Positions 19,801 through 31,584 of a stretch of DNA of 64,000 bases are shown here, piece by piece; position 1 is the stretch's first letter, and each line of letters begins with the position of its first letter. Source of the stretch: Drosophila miranda (Eukaryota; Arthropoda; Insecta; Diptera; Drosophilidae); NCBI RefSeq assembly GCF_003369915.1, contig NW_022881614.1, positions 15,182,001 to 15,246,000 of the forward strand. The letters run 5' to 3'. A program made the translations under genes and the position numbers. Below the pieces are notes generated by a model. It worked only from the letters and a program-made list of their open reading frames with translations, had not been told where the DNA came from and did no database searches.

Positions 19801-22800
19801 TGAAGATTCTTCAGCTAAATATTCAAAGTCTGACACACAACAACAACAAACAGCTCCTCTCAATGTTCCTAGACAAGAACGCAATAGATATTGCCATCCT
19901 CTCAGAGATTTGGGTGTTGAACAACGCGGACTGCAGCATTTTAGACTATAACTTTTTCTGCAGGCCCAGAGAGGACGGCTACGGCGGGGTTGGCATCTAC
20001 GTCAGGAAAAACATTTAATTCAGCATTTTAAAAATAGAGAACGACTTGGAAATTTTAGGAATAAAAACATTAAATCTCAAGAGCAATTTCAATATTTTTA
20101 GCATATATGCACCGCCATCAACAACAGTTTCACAGTTTAAATCGGGCACAAAAAAGTTTTTCGAATTCGCGGCTTCGCTTGACATACCCTCAATAGTGGG
20201 CGGGGACTTCAACGCTAGGTCTTCTATCTGGGGAAGTCCGATCTGTGATCGCAAGGGTCGCAGCATTGAGAATTCCACCCGGGAGGCCGGATTTATCTGC
20301 CTAAACGACGGTTCGCCAACCTTCTCCAGGAGCCCATCTCAATTCTCCGTTCTTGACCTTTCTTTTTCGAACTACAGAAATGGAACTATTAACTGGCAAG
20401 TCCTCAAAACAAAAATTACGAACAGCAACCACTTCCCAATTGTATTATCAGTGCAAGGCCTAAATGCCCCCCTCCAAGGCAAGAAGATCCTTCACAACAG
20501 AATAGCCCGGATTCTGGGTGCAAGTGATTTCTCAAATCTGGAGGAGCTCAATGAAAAAGTGAAATCCCTGACCTTAAAAAACACGGTCACATTCCCAAGC
20601 AAGAACAAGTACGTTGCTAAGAAATGGTGGAACGAGGAAACGGAAAAACTTTTTCGCGTGAGAAACGCTTGCAGGCAAAAGAACATCAAAAAATACGGTC
20701 AAATCAAAAATGTAGGGAACAAATGGACGACCGAAGATGACAAAAACTTTCTCAATATGGTTAAAGTAACCCCATCCAAGTCAAACAGTAGGCCCCCTAA
20801 GAAAATTCCTGCCCCTTTGTTAGGACCAGACGACCCGGAACCCCTGGAACTGGAAGAATTCCTGCCCGTCCTAAAAACCAGGAACCCCAATTCGGCTAGA
20901 GGCCCTGATGGTATCTCGTTCAGGATGCTTCAAAAGCTACCAAGTGGGAAAAAACAAGACATTTTTGAAATTATAAATAAAGTATGGCTGAGTGGCGTCA
21001 TCCCTGAGGTCTGGCGCAGGATAAAAGTGGTACCCATCCCCAAGAAGAATGCAGACCCTACTTCCTTCCAAAACCATAGGCCAATTTGTTTGATTAACAC
21101 GTTGTTTAAATCCATAGAGGGGTTGATAAAGTTGAAGTTGGACGAGCACATAGCAAACTGTGACCTGCTGCCGGTCAGGACCTATGCCATCAGGAGAAAC
21201 AGGTCCACGGCTCTTTGCATCAACGACCTTATCAACAAAGTTCTGGCGCTGAAGGCGAGGGGTTGTCAGGATGTCGCAGCTTGCCTAGATTTACAAAGAG
21301 CGGTCGACTGCGTAAGAGTGGACACACTCGAGCACAGGATGAGGGATATGCGTTTTAATACAAGCCTCACGGCTTGGATCTCCAGCTTCCTTAACAGACG
21401 AATTCTCATAAAGGGCAAAAGCGAGGTAGAGGTGAACAGAGGTGTTAGCCAGGGTAGCTGTCTCAGCCCAACCCTTTTTAACCTTTACACAGCCGAACTA
21501 CATGATATTAACAGTCATAACTGCTTACTGTTTCAGTATGCTGATGACTTTTTCATAGTTTGTTTTTATAAAGACGTATCCATTGCGAAAGGTGTGCTGG
21601 AAGACAGTATAGATAAGTTCGAAGAAAAATGCAATAGGCTAAACCTGTCATTCAATCCGGTGAAGTCTAAAGTGATTTACTTCAACAATCGTAGAGCTGC
21701 GCTAAATATCTCGCATCAAGGAGTTGAGATCAGACAAGTAGAGCAGATCAAATACCTAGGCAGGACTATCTCAGCAAACAACTCAGCCTCTGGTCACATT
21801 GATCTGGCCATCTCGGAATCGAACAGAAACTGTGCGTTTCTCAGATTACCCAGTGGGTGTCACTATGGTATCAGCCCCAAAAGAGGGCTTATATTTTACA
21901 AGGCATTTGTCAGAAGTAGGCTAGAGTACGCGTGCTCATCATTCTGCAACCTGTCCAAATCTGCCTTGGCCAAAATCAAATCCCACTGCAACCATCACCT
22001 CAGAAAGTCGCTGGGTCTGATAATCTGCACTCCCGTTCCTATCATATATCACATGGCAGGAGAACTTCCCCCGGACTACAGGATGAGATTCCTGGCGGCG
22101 AAAGAGTTGGTTAAGGTGTTTGCATTTAATCTCCCAGCAAGTGAAACAGTGTCAGCAAATAGGGATTTAAACACGGGCTACGCTAAGGCATATCGGGAGA
22201 TTGGAAGCATAATAGATAGAGTTGAGGTTTTCCAGCTCCGACTTAGAATTTTTCAAGGGTTCTGCACCCAACAAGCACGCTATAGACCAGGCAGGATCAT
22301 GCTGCTCCACGGGGAAAAGAAGGATCAGCTGACAAAGGGTGGTTTTGAAATCTATTACACGGATGGGTCAGTCGCAGATGGGCATTCCAGCGCCGCTTTC
22401 CTGCAAGATAGGACAGGTTTTTTAGATAGCTATTACACGCACAAAACCCTTTCCTCGTTGTCCGCCGAGCTCCTTGCTATCGAGAAGGCATTAGACCATG
22501 CTATTTTGTACAATTTTCCTCGTGTCGCGCTCCTGACAGACAGCAGAAACGGGGCCCTCATTCTGGCGAAGAACATTCAGGATAACTCTATCGCCTACAA
22601 AATCAGAGAAAAGATCCAACAAAATCCACATCTAAGAACTGTAGAGGTTCACTACATTCCCGGACACGCTAACATCCCTCAGAACACTTCAGTTGACGCA
22701 GCAGCCAAAGAAGCCCACAGACGAGGAAAATACACAGTGGTTAAATGGAACCTTAAAGACGCTATGTGCGAAATACACAGAATCTTAAAAGCAGAATGGG

Positions 22801-23178
22801 AGAGAGAATACGCCGAGTTTGCTAGTATCAAGCACCGAGGTTACTGCTCGCTTTTCCCCTCAACATCATCCAAACCGTGGTTCCTAAATAAAACTAAGCT
22901 TAAAGCCATTGACGCTAAAAGAATCAACAGACTGCTTAGTGGTAACGCATTCGATAGGCACACTCTCGCCAAAATGCATGTAGTTCCTAGTAACATATGT
23001 GAGATACATCGATAACGCCTCGCATTTAATTTTAAATTGTACAAAGTACAACACAACAAGGCAAAACTTCCCATCTCTAAGAAAATATAATGATATTTAC
23101 AAATTCTTTGAAAAAGAAAACATCAGCGCGTTCCAAACACTAATTGACTTCATCGACGAAATTGATGTAAAGCTATAA
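19801..23178 (+). pseudogene. LINE copy 1 ORF2: endonuclease-RT-RNase H
   Basis: ORF2 starts at ATG 19801 (MKILQLNIQSLTHN), an AP-endonuclease start motif. A TAA at 20017-20019 interrupts the endonuclease. The remaining frame (20046-23015) is open for 989 codons. It holds the RT blocks (GVSQGSCLSPTLFNLYTAEL, then QYADDFFIV at about 21,537) and an RNase H domain (YYTDGSVADGHSSAA, LSSLSAELLAIEKAL, LLTDSRNGA, YIPGHANIPQN) at about 22,350-22,720. The C-terminal Cys/His finger is lost to a small deletion near 23,000, and further frame damage follows. About 130 bp is missing near 20,680 compared with copy 3. Confidence 0.85.
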
Positions 23179-25302
23179 ACAGTACTCCAACATCTTCTAT
23201 TCTTTGACTTGGCAATTTCCACCTTCAAAAGGCGGGCGGCCAAATAATCCCACGCTACTCACAGGTAGTTTGGTCACTTAAATCCTAGAAAAAAAAAAAA
23301 AAAAAAAAAGGATATGAAGCTCAACTCGGTAACAACCATTTTCAGGCACTTGTTGCTGGCCTGACCACTGATCCTTTTACCAATCAATTGAATCAAATCT
23401 AATCAAATACATTGCAGAGCCTGCAAAACTCCATGCTGTACTCCATGCTAAAAGACGCCAATCCCAAAGCCGCCAAGATGTTTGTGGATATAATGATCGA
23501 GCTGTACAAGAAGAACATCTGGAATGATCCCAAATCGGTGAATGTCATTGCCACAGTGGGTTGCTTCTCCTTGTCACATCTTCCTCGGCCACGACGACGA
23601 GGACGAAGAAGAGGACACCGAAAGTGAAAACGAGGTGGATCTGAAGGGTGCGCTGCTGGCAAATCGGGTCAGCAAAAAGACCAAAAAGGGCCAAAAGCAA
23701 CTGCAAAAGATCAAAAAGCAGGCGGTCAAGGCCCAGATGAAGAAAAAGAATGCGCCAGCCTTTAATTTCTCTGGCATTCACTTGGTGCACAATCCCCAGG
23801 GAATGGCCGAAGGCCTCTTCAAGCAGTTGCAGGCCACAAACGAGCGATTCGAAGTGAAGTTGACGCACCTCGATGTAATATCCCGTCTGATCGGCATTCA
23901 CGAGCTATTCCTGTTTGGCTATTATCCGTATATAACTCGCTTTCTTCAGCCCCATTAGCGCCAGGTGACCCGCGTGCTCCAGTTTGCCGCCCAGGCGTCG
24001 CATGAGCTGGTTCCGGGCGACATCATTGAGCCCATCCTGAAGACAATAGCCAACAATTTCATTACAGAGCGCAACTCCAGTGATGTCATGGCCATCGGCT
24101 TGAATGCCACGCGCGAGATTTGCATGCGTTGCCCCCTGGCCATGGGCGAGGATCTGCTGCAGGACCTGGCCATGTACAAGACGTACAAGGAGAAATCTGT
24201 GATGATGGCGGCTCGTTCGCTAATCACACGCTACCGCGAACAGTTGCCGGCTCTGCTACATAAAAAGGATCGAGGACGGCAGACAGAGGCACAGGCGGAG
24301 CGGAAGGTTCGCGCCTATGGAGAGCGCGAGGTTGATGACACTGTTCTCGGCGCCGAGGCGCTCCTCAAGGACTCCAAGACCATTGACATTGAGAGCGATG
24401 AAGATAGCGACTCCAATGATGGTCAGTGGGTGACAGTGAACCACAGCGATGGGGAAGGAGCAGATGGAGCAGACGATGACGAAGAGGAGGAAGAGGATGA
24501 TGATGATAATGAAGAGGAAGACGATGAAGACAACAGTGATGAAGGAGAAGAGGAGGAGGAGGAGGAGGATGAATCCAACGCAAAGGACGATGGTGATGCA
24601 GCAAATGACGAAGAGGCATCTAAACAGAAAAAGGAGAAGAAAGATCTGAAAATTCTCAACCAAAAGGAGGCTGCCCAAGAACTGGCGCTGACACGCATCT
24701 TCACGGACGAAGATTTCAAGCGAATCAATGCTGCCAATCTGAAAAAGACCGTCACGAATTCTCGCAAACGTCCGCTAGAGCAGGATCGGGCCGAATTCGT
24801 TAAGCTGAACAGCATCGAGATGATCTTCAAGAAGCGCAAGCACGACAAGGAGTCGCGAATGGAAACTGTGCAGGCAGGCCGACAGGATCGCGAACGGTTC
24901 GGCTGGAAGGATGGACGTGTCAACGAACACTGCTCCAAAACGAACAGCGAGAACCGCAAGACCAAGAACTTTGGCATGATGCGGCACAAGGCGCGCTCCA
25001 AGGTGAAGAAGAGTTTCCGGGACAAGCAGCTGTCCCTACGGAAGCATCTGCTGCACCAGAAGAAAATGAAATAATCGCTTTGCATTGACATGTTTAACTT
25101 GTTAGATTGGTAACAGACGAGCCACAATATATGTACATATTACAATTATAACAGATACCATTCGTAATTCGTATTTTATGTTGTGTCAACTTTCTTTATT
25201 TCATTTGAGTGTAGACGTTATACTGTTGCCGCCTAAGCATTAAACTAATTGAAAATGTATTCGTTTGGCTGGAAGTTCAGTCTTCGTTGACCGCCTGCCT
25301 GC

Positions 25303-25892
25303 CTATCTGCGACGCTTCTCGGACTTTTTCACACGCTTGGGTCCCTTCACAAAGCACCAGTCCACTTGGATAGTCTGTCCCATGATTTCGGCACCATTAA
25401 GAGCCTCTTTTGCGGCTAGCGCCTGCTTGTGGGTCTCGTACTCAACGAGAGCGTAGCCTTTGGAGAAGCCGGTACGACGATCCAGATTCAAATGTATATT
25501 CTTTATCTCACCGTAGTCGCAGAACTTCTCCTGAATTTCGTCTTCTTGGGCCTCCTCGTGTATGGACGTCACAAACAGTATCCAGCCCTCGACAGAGCGC
25601 TGGGGTCCCGGTTCGAGCTCGTCGTCGTCCTCGTTGCGTACCCTTTCATAGCTGTGTATAGCCTCGCGGATACTGCTGTCATTCCCAAAACCGCGTCCTT
25701 TTCGGTGCTTGGCCTTTTCCTTCAAGCGCACTATGCCCTCTGTGAGCAGTTCCGTGTAGGGTGGGAGCGTGGGAGAAAGAAAATGAAAGCCATGAGACCG
25801 GCCGGCCACAAAAAACCTGGTGCGTACTCACGGTCGCCGTCCTCGTCGACCTCAAACTCCTCGGCGTTGTCAATGTCCAGTACATCAGCCAT
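25303..25892 (-). CDS. tsu: tsunagi (Y14/RBM8A), exon-junction complex core
   Basis: Y14 forms a heterodimer with Mago in the exon-junction complex, acting in mRNA localisation, splicing and surveillance. Exon 1 is 25832-25892 ([20 protein letters not shown]) and exon 2 is 25303-25739, joined by an intron with a GTGAGT donor and a cacag acceptor. The spliced frame is 165 codons, the family's usual length. One RRM (about residues 73-151) carries RNP2 WILFVTSI and RNP1 KGYALVEY, followed by the basic end [11 protein letters not shown]. No lesion is visible. It converges on Mys45A, 228 bp away. It is one of the three genes in the window that look functional. Confidence 0.95.
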
Positions 25893-26023
25893 TTTTAGTT
25901 AATAATACAAGTCGGATAGAAACAAATTTTTTTTTTTCGCAGCGTCGGCGAAAAATATACGATGACCAAAACGAACTTAGCCCACTTAAGCCCCCTATTT
26001 AAACAGTTCAACGCCTTGAGATC

Positions 26024-26229
26024 ATGGCGGAAAATACAAGTGTTTGTAAGTTATTATCGTAGATTCATCCTCTTTACTTAAAAAAACTACTATCTTTCAC
26101 CTCAACCGCGATAAACTGATTCAATTTTCAATATTTTCGGTGGAATATTAAAATACTCCCTTAGTCTACAATGGGTTAATCGTTCTACGGCAAGGACTGG
26201 GAACCATATTACTCGATTTTTTTATGTGA
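26024..26229 (+). CDS. Possible small two-exon ORF divergent from tsu
   Basis: I do not recognise this gene. An ATG in a good context (gatcatggcgg) begins MAENTSV at 26024. The exon ends at 26045 with a consensus donor (GTAAGT), and a pyrimidine-poor but acceptable acceptor (cccttag) precedes 26165. Spliced, the frame reads 28 codons with a hydrophobic stretch (GLIVLRQGLGTILLDFFM) before a TGA at 26227-26229. It could be a short membrane peptide, the 5' remnant of a truncated gene, or the alternative 5' end of a transcript reaching Pgm2a. The start lies 131 bp from the tsu start on the other strand, so a shared promoter is likely. Confidence 0.3.
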
Positions 26230-26268
26230 CCGTATTTTTCAATAATACCACACATATGAATAACCGGG

Positions 26269-26713
26269 TGGTGATGTAAATTTGAATGAAAACATCGATG
26301 TCGATGTTGTCAAAATCAAACATCGATGTTGGATTGATACATCGGATTTATTCTTCGATGCTTCGATGTATGACCGATGTTTCAAAACTTTCCCATTTGA
26401 TTATATTATTATTATTGCGTTATTATAATACAACAAAATCTTAAAACTTAAAAATTGTGTTGTTACCCAGCTTCCGGTTGTATACGGTACATAAGCTATC
26501 TACAGTTTGGTCGTCGCAACTAGAACTTGAACCGGTTGGACTGCGGAGTGGGTATCCTACGGTACGCGAAATGAGGATCTTAAAACTACCGATGTTTTGC
26601 AAAACATCGATACATCACTCAACATCGGTAGCAGCAAAAACATCGGAAAACATCAGTAAACATCGGCAGAAAAACATAGATGCTCGATGCATCGATGTTT
26701 TTTTACATCACTA
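26269..26713. mobile_element. hAT-type MITE with CATCGATG arrays
   Basis: This 445-bp element has inverted termini TRGTGATGTAAA (left tggtgatgtaaa; right is the complement of tagtgatgtaaa) and is flanked by the 8-bp direct repeat TAACCGGG (26261-26268 and 26714-26721). An 8-bp duplication and termini fitting YARNG at the right end are hallmarks of hAT elements. Subterminal regions on both sides (26290-26390 and 26595-26705) are packed with catcgatg/acatcgg motifs in roughly inverted order. It encodes no protein and lies between tsu and Pgm2a. Confidence 0.75.
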
Positions 26714-26998
26714 TAACCGGGTATATTCGTGTGAAATAAAGGTGCTCCAGCGACCCCCGCAGAGCTTTATCAATTAAAAGTGCCCGGCCCGGTTGCTAGT
26801 GCGAGTGTGTGTTTAATCAGTAGTTCCGTATACTCATAATCGTTTCCGTGTGGCGAAATTATTGTCAATATAGGCATTTCTCGGCCCTTTCCCTTTTTCG
26901 TTAGCATTCCTTCCAAATTTAATTGATCAACTCGGAAATTAGGCAAATCTCGCCTGTGCCGTCGTTTTCACCATGTGTCAGCCAAAATCGCAAATGAT

Positions 26999-28976
26999 AT
27001 GCCAGCTGAAGAGTATGACCAAAGAACTGGGGCCAAAGAACTGGATGACCAGATCCGCAAATGGATACGATGGGACCGGTGCCCAAGCACCTACTGCCAG
27101 ATCATGGACGCCGTAAAGAACCAGGACTGGGAAACGTAAGCAGATCTCTAAAAATTTGAAGTATACAGCATGTATATGTATAAACATGGATTGACCAGGC
27201 TGCGGAAGAGACTGTGCAACCGCATAACCTTCGGCACGGCAGGATTGCGGGCCTGCATGCGCGCCGGCTTCGATTCGATGAATGAGCTGGTGGTTATTCA
27301 GTAAGTCATAATCAAACACAGACATTGTAAATGGCTCACTATTCAAAAAAAATCGGAATTCTTACAGAGCCGCCCAAGGATTGTGCGAGTACATTAAGAC
27401 GCAGTATCCGAATTCCGAGGATTGGAAAGAGAAGGCCGTTGTCTTTGGCTACGATGGACGCTATAACAGCCAGCGCTTTGCGGAGCTGTCGGCCGTTGTC
27501 TTTCTGAACAACGGCTTTCGCGTTTATCTTTTCCAGCGTTTGGTGGCCACTCCATTTGTTCCCTATACGATTCTGAGACTTGGGTGTCTGGCCGGCGTGA
27601 TGGTGACCGCCTCGCACAATCCCAAGGAGGACAATGGCTATAAGGTGTATTGGACCAACGGAGCCCAGATAATTCCGCCGCACGATGCTGGTATTCAGCA
27701 GTCGATAATGGACAATCTTGAACCCAAGCCCGAATCCTGGGATGAGACAGCCTTGTGCTGCTCTGATTTCTTGGATGATCCCTACGATGCCGTCGTGCCC
27801 TTCTATTACGATGCCATCAAAAGGAGTTTCTCTTGTCAGCTATTGGAGATGAATGGAACGTGCCAGATATCCTTCACGTACACTGCCATGCATGGAGTGG
27901 GATATCCCTACGTTAAGCAGGCGTTCGAGAAAGTCCGCCTCAAGCCGTTCATTCCCGTGGTCGAGCAGGTCGAAGCAGATCCAGATTTTCCAACCACCCT
28001 CATGCCCAATCCGGAGGAGGGCAAGACTTCTTTGCAGCTGTCCATACAGACGGCAAAGCAGAACAAGTCCGAAATCATTCTGGCTAACGATCCCGACGCC
28101 GATCGCCTTGCCGTAGCTGAGATTGGCGAAAACGGAAACTACTCGCTCTTCACCGGCAACAAGTTGGGCGCCCTGCTGGGCTGGTGGAGCCTGCAGAACT
28201 ACAAGTCGCGCAACCCCGATGCGGATGTGTCTAAATGCGCAATGATCGCCAGCACGGTCAGTTCAAAAATACTTGGCAGCATGGCCAAGGAGGAGGACTT
28301 TGAGTTCTACGAGACTCTGACGGGATTCAAGTGGATGGGCAACAAGGCCATCGAACTGCAGCAGGCTGGGAAGACCGTGTTGTTTGCTTTCGAGGAGGCG
28401 ATTGGCTTCATGGTGGGCACCACCGTGCTGGACAAGGATGGAGTCAGTGCCGCAGCTCACGTGGCAACCATGGCCTGCTACCTTCGCAGAACACAGTGCA
28501 TGACTTTGCGGGAGAAGCTGCGCGAAATCTACGAGACTTACGGCTTCCACGAGAGCGTATGCTCGTATGTCATCTGTCGGTGTCCGTCGGTTATAGCGCG
28601 TATCTTCCAGCGCTTGCGCACCTTTGACACCGATAAGCCCGACACCTATCCCACAAGCATCATGGATGGCACCTACGAGATAGCTCACGTCCGTGACCTC
28701 ACCACTGGCTACGACAGCAGCACCAGCGACAAAAAGGCTACTATTCCGACCAGCTCCAGTTCCCAGATGATCACGTTTACCTTCAAGAACGGCGTAGTGG
28801 TGACTCTACGCACCAGTGGCACAGAGCCCAAGATGAAGTACTATGCCGAGATAGTCGGCAAGCCCGAGGAAAAGAACTGGCTGAAGCTGACCAACACTCT
28901 CAATACCATGGTCGAGGCGATTGTCGATGAATTCTACCAGCCAGCTAAGAACAACCTGGAGCGTAAGAAGGACTAA
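26999..28976 (+). CDS. Pgm2a: Phosphoglucomutase-2-type enzyme (alpha-D-phosphohexomutase family)
   Basis: The enzyme interconverts sugar 1- and 6-phosphates, or makes hexose bisphosphate, in the cytosol. Exons are 26999-27135, 27199-27300 and 27368-28976, with consensus splice sites and a frame of 615 codons, close to the PGM2 family length. Catalytic features are present: the phosphoserine loop TASHNP (Ser about residue 162), the metal loop DPDADR, the sugar-specificity loop FEEAIGF and the phosphate-binding RTSGTEPK near the end. The start is uncertain. An upstream ATG at 26972 is two bases out of frame (ccatgtgtcagcc), which could reflect a TG duplication after the original start, and the in-frame ATG at 26999 could serve instead. 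The D. melanogaster 45A gene formerly called Pmm45A is the likely orthologue. Confidence 0.9.
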
Positions 28977-30837
28977 GGACAAATTGTGGCGCTATCCCTC
29001 TAAGTAAATAAATCGATAATTTTCCTAGAACGTAGGCATATGCGACGACCTGACGACCTGGCAATAATTAACCAACATTTGATAACTGATATGCACAAGC
29101 CAAAAAACAACTGCAGTGAGAGCTGTTCGTTGACTATTAGCCAATAAATGATATACCATATGTAGATTATGTACTTATATTAATACTAGGGCAATATATT
29201 TATGTAACAAATAAAGATCAGGCTGCGAAAGCAAGCAAGCAAGCGACACCTACAAAACGTGTACATAAGATCAGTTTTTTAGTATTGGTAGTGATCAAGC
29301 AGCATATAGGTGCTCGAACAGATTCGAGACGCACAAGCGAATGCTGTAAAACAGAGTGCCGGAGAATATTACTATGTTACTACGTTGTCAGAAGAACGCG
29401 ACCACTTTGATGTTCAACTCGAGTTTCGCTGATATGGGAAAAAATACTGCCCACCGCACCAATTGTGTCGTGAAAAACAGATCCATTATAAAAGAAAAGT
29501 TACTGGTAGTTCAATAATAATTGATGTCTTGGTGATCAGCTCTAATATATGTACATACATAGTACTCATCACAATGATATAGATAAAGGCGAACGCTTAT
29601 TGGATTCTTGTTTCCCAAAGAGTTCCACAGAAGTACGAGTAATGTGAGAATGATGGGGGCTGGGGGCGGTGGGATGGTTCGTCAACCCGCACTTGAATTA
29701 ATTGAACTTGATATTTTTATCTTAGAAACTTGAGTGCCAACAATACGGCAAATCTAAACAAAATCGATTGCAGGAACTGATTGATAAGCTCCGAAATCAG
29801 AGACCGTCGTTTCTTGGATTTCTTTTGTTTGGTTTGCTCGTTGCCTATAGGAAATATGTATCCGCCAGCTGTACTGCAATGATCGATGAGTCAATTCATT
29901 TGCAATAATGTTGGTGTGATTTGGATGAATCTGAGTTTTCTGAATCTGAATCCACGAAGAGATATAGTTTCAAACTTGTCCAGTATGCATAGGACCTTTA
30001 AGTGACCCCAAATGATCATGTTTCTTCCAATCAGCTGCCGGATCAATGAATAAATTAGATCCAGCAACAGATTCGTTTAAAGCTGTTAAAAAAGTTGTTT
30101 TCTGTTTTACTTATGCGGCATGGGAATAGGATTGGGTTGAGTTGGGTTCCATAAGCTAATTACACTTACAACAGAATACAGTTTGAGAGAGCTGTTAATA
30201 TATTATAAATGTACTATATAAAGAGATGGTTTACCCATATGTTGATATATGTTTATTGGTTTTCCAATTGCTTTAAGTAATTGCCATAGAAATTGCAATG
30301 CAAAAAAATGTGCTTTGATAATAGGCATTTAGCTAGAAAAAGAAACAAAAATCATATATGTACTATATGTATCTTAAGCGAAAGTGTGTTATCTAAGTAG
30401 TTTTTGTAAATATAATGATTGGTTTGTTCACTGGAACGTATGTATATACATATGTACATATATGTTCGAATACGAATACGAATACAAGTTCTTATCACTA
30501 TAATTTTGCTTCTAAAAATACACACGATTCTGTATGTATGCGTGGTTGCTATGCACAGTACAGGGCTTGCAGTACATGTATCTATTAGTTAATGTTGGCA
30601 ATTATTTGTTTTTGCTGTGTATAAAATGCATATCAGGCAGTCTCTTTGCTTAAAGTATTATCAAAGACTATACAATACCAAGATGTCGCATGAGCTGTTC
30701 TATGGCGGGTCTTAACATTAGGACCCAAAAGGCACGAGGGAGCGCGCGGGGTTTCAATTCCCTTTTCGCCTGTACTTCGTCTCTACCGCGACCCCGTCGC
30801 CCATCGGTTTCGTCTGTTCGGCAACAGCACCGTCGAA
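28977..30837. other. Pgm2a 3' UTR and AT-rich intergenic DNA
   Basis: No ORF here looks like a gene. AATAAA-type signals near 29006 and 29207 could end the Pgm2a transcript. The rest is AT-rich with short repeats (tatgtacatat, gaatacgaatacgaatac) and no recognisable RNA gene. A GC-rich patch at 30,720-30,880 leads into an inverted repeat. Confidence 0.5.
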
Positions 30838-31119
30838 GCAGTGGTCGCGGATCGCCGATCTCTTTGGAGCGGCACAGTGGGACCTTTGGCCGTCTCAGCT
30901 TGCTAAATTAGTTAGTTAGTCAATAAATATTTGCACACTGAAAAAATTTTAAACTTTGAGTGCTTATATCTCCTAAACTAAAACTATCTTGGAAATTCGA
31001 TTGCAAAATTCTCTATGAGATGCGTACATTAAATTTATCTAAAGCTCTCATACAATTTTTTGACTATTTCGGCTGAGTCCCCACTGTGCCGCGCCAAAGA
31101 CATCAGCGACCACGCTGCC
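30838..31119. repeat. Inverted repeat around about 195 bp
   Basis: The left arm (30838-30881; gcagtggtcgcggatc... ending ggcacagtggga) is matched on the opposite strand by the right arm (31077-31119; gtccccactgtgccgcgcc... ending accacgctgcc). The arms are about 43 bp and imperfect. The enclosed DNA is AT-rich and non-coding. It may be a small terminal-inverted-repeat element or its remnant. I saw no clear target duplication. Confidence 0.5.
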
Positions 31120-31533
31120 CTACGGTTTCGGCACTCAGCACTGACATGCTTTCAGTGCGCTTGTGTGTGAAGCTAAAAGCCGTATATGCTGCGGGCGAAA
31201 CCGGTTTATAGCCGTGCCGACCTAGGACATACACACATATACACAACTACAAGCATATTTCTGGGTTGGCTCGAGCTCGTGCTGACCGAGGCATTGACGA
31301 AGCCGAGTAGCACTTCGGAGGCGAAGGTAGCGTAAAAGAGAATTGAAGTACTAGCCCCGCGCGCCCGTACCATGAAGCGTCAAACGAAAATTGAAAAAGC
31401 ATTTGTTCCTCATGCGACACCTTGGTATTGTATAGTCTTTGATATGAGCCAATTGTATCTCTCAGATACTTCGTGGTGTTATCGGTGCCGCTGCTGCTGC
31501 TGCTACTACATTTGTGTGACGACACAGTGTAAA
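31120..31533. other. Unassigned DNA left of the duplicated module
   Basis: No gene is evident. It contains GC-rich stretches (gagctcgtgctgacc..., ccccgcgcgcccg) and a short CTG run (31488-31503). The string aaaagagaattgaa (31334-31347) recurs at 63966-63979 near the window's right edge; the significance is unclear. Confidence 0.35.
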
Positions 31534-31584
31534 GTAATGCAATCATTAGTCATCAGCGGGAATCGCTTTTTTTTAACTACTTAC

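Larger units (their letters stand above)
18340..23307 (+). mobile_element. I/LOA-type LINE, copy 1, inside Mys45A exon 1
   Basis: This non-LTR element has an endonuclease, RT, RNase H and a poly-A tail (about 20 A, 23289-23309). It is flanked by the 12-bp duplication AAGGATATGAAG (18328-18339 and 23308-23319), so it inserted by target-primed reverse transcription into the Mys45A exon. Possession of both an endonuclease and an RNase H domain places it in the I or LOA group. Relative to the copies at 33356 and 44205 it has lost about 350 bp in ORF1 and about 130 bp in ORF2. The DINE-1 that splits the other two copies is absent here: the site at 20415/20416 is empty. Confidence 0.9.
17872..25074 (+). 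pseudogene. Mys45A: Mys45A (SDAD1/Sda1 homologue), disrupted
   Basis: Sda1 proteins act in the nucleolus in 60S ribosomal subunit maturation and export. The start MVRPNHNQLPENL sits in a good context (caccatgg). Exon 1 is 17872-18339, resumes at 23308-23328 after a LINE insertion, and is followed by a short intron (23329-23417) and exon 2 (23418-25074). Exon 2 carries the SDA1 region, a long Asp/Glu tract (about 24,400-24,620) and the family-typical end (SFRDKQLSLRKHLL). There are three separate lesions: the LINE with its AAGGATATGAAG duplication, a small deletion with frameshift near 23,565-23,580 (VIATVGCFS, then [10 protein letters not shown] in another frame), and a TAG at 23956-23958. 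This copy cannot make full-length protein. Confidence 0.93.

Noticed and set aside
24256-24678. Hydrophobic minus-strand ORF
   Set aside because: It is the complement of the Asp/Glu-rich tract of Mys45A (gag/gat repeats), which always reads as Leu/Ile/Val-rich on the other strand.
26270-26712. ATCGAT words as a stand-alone host enhancer
   Set aside because: They lie inside terminal repeats with an 8-bp target duplication, so a transposon explains their arrangement better, although a later regulatory role is possible.
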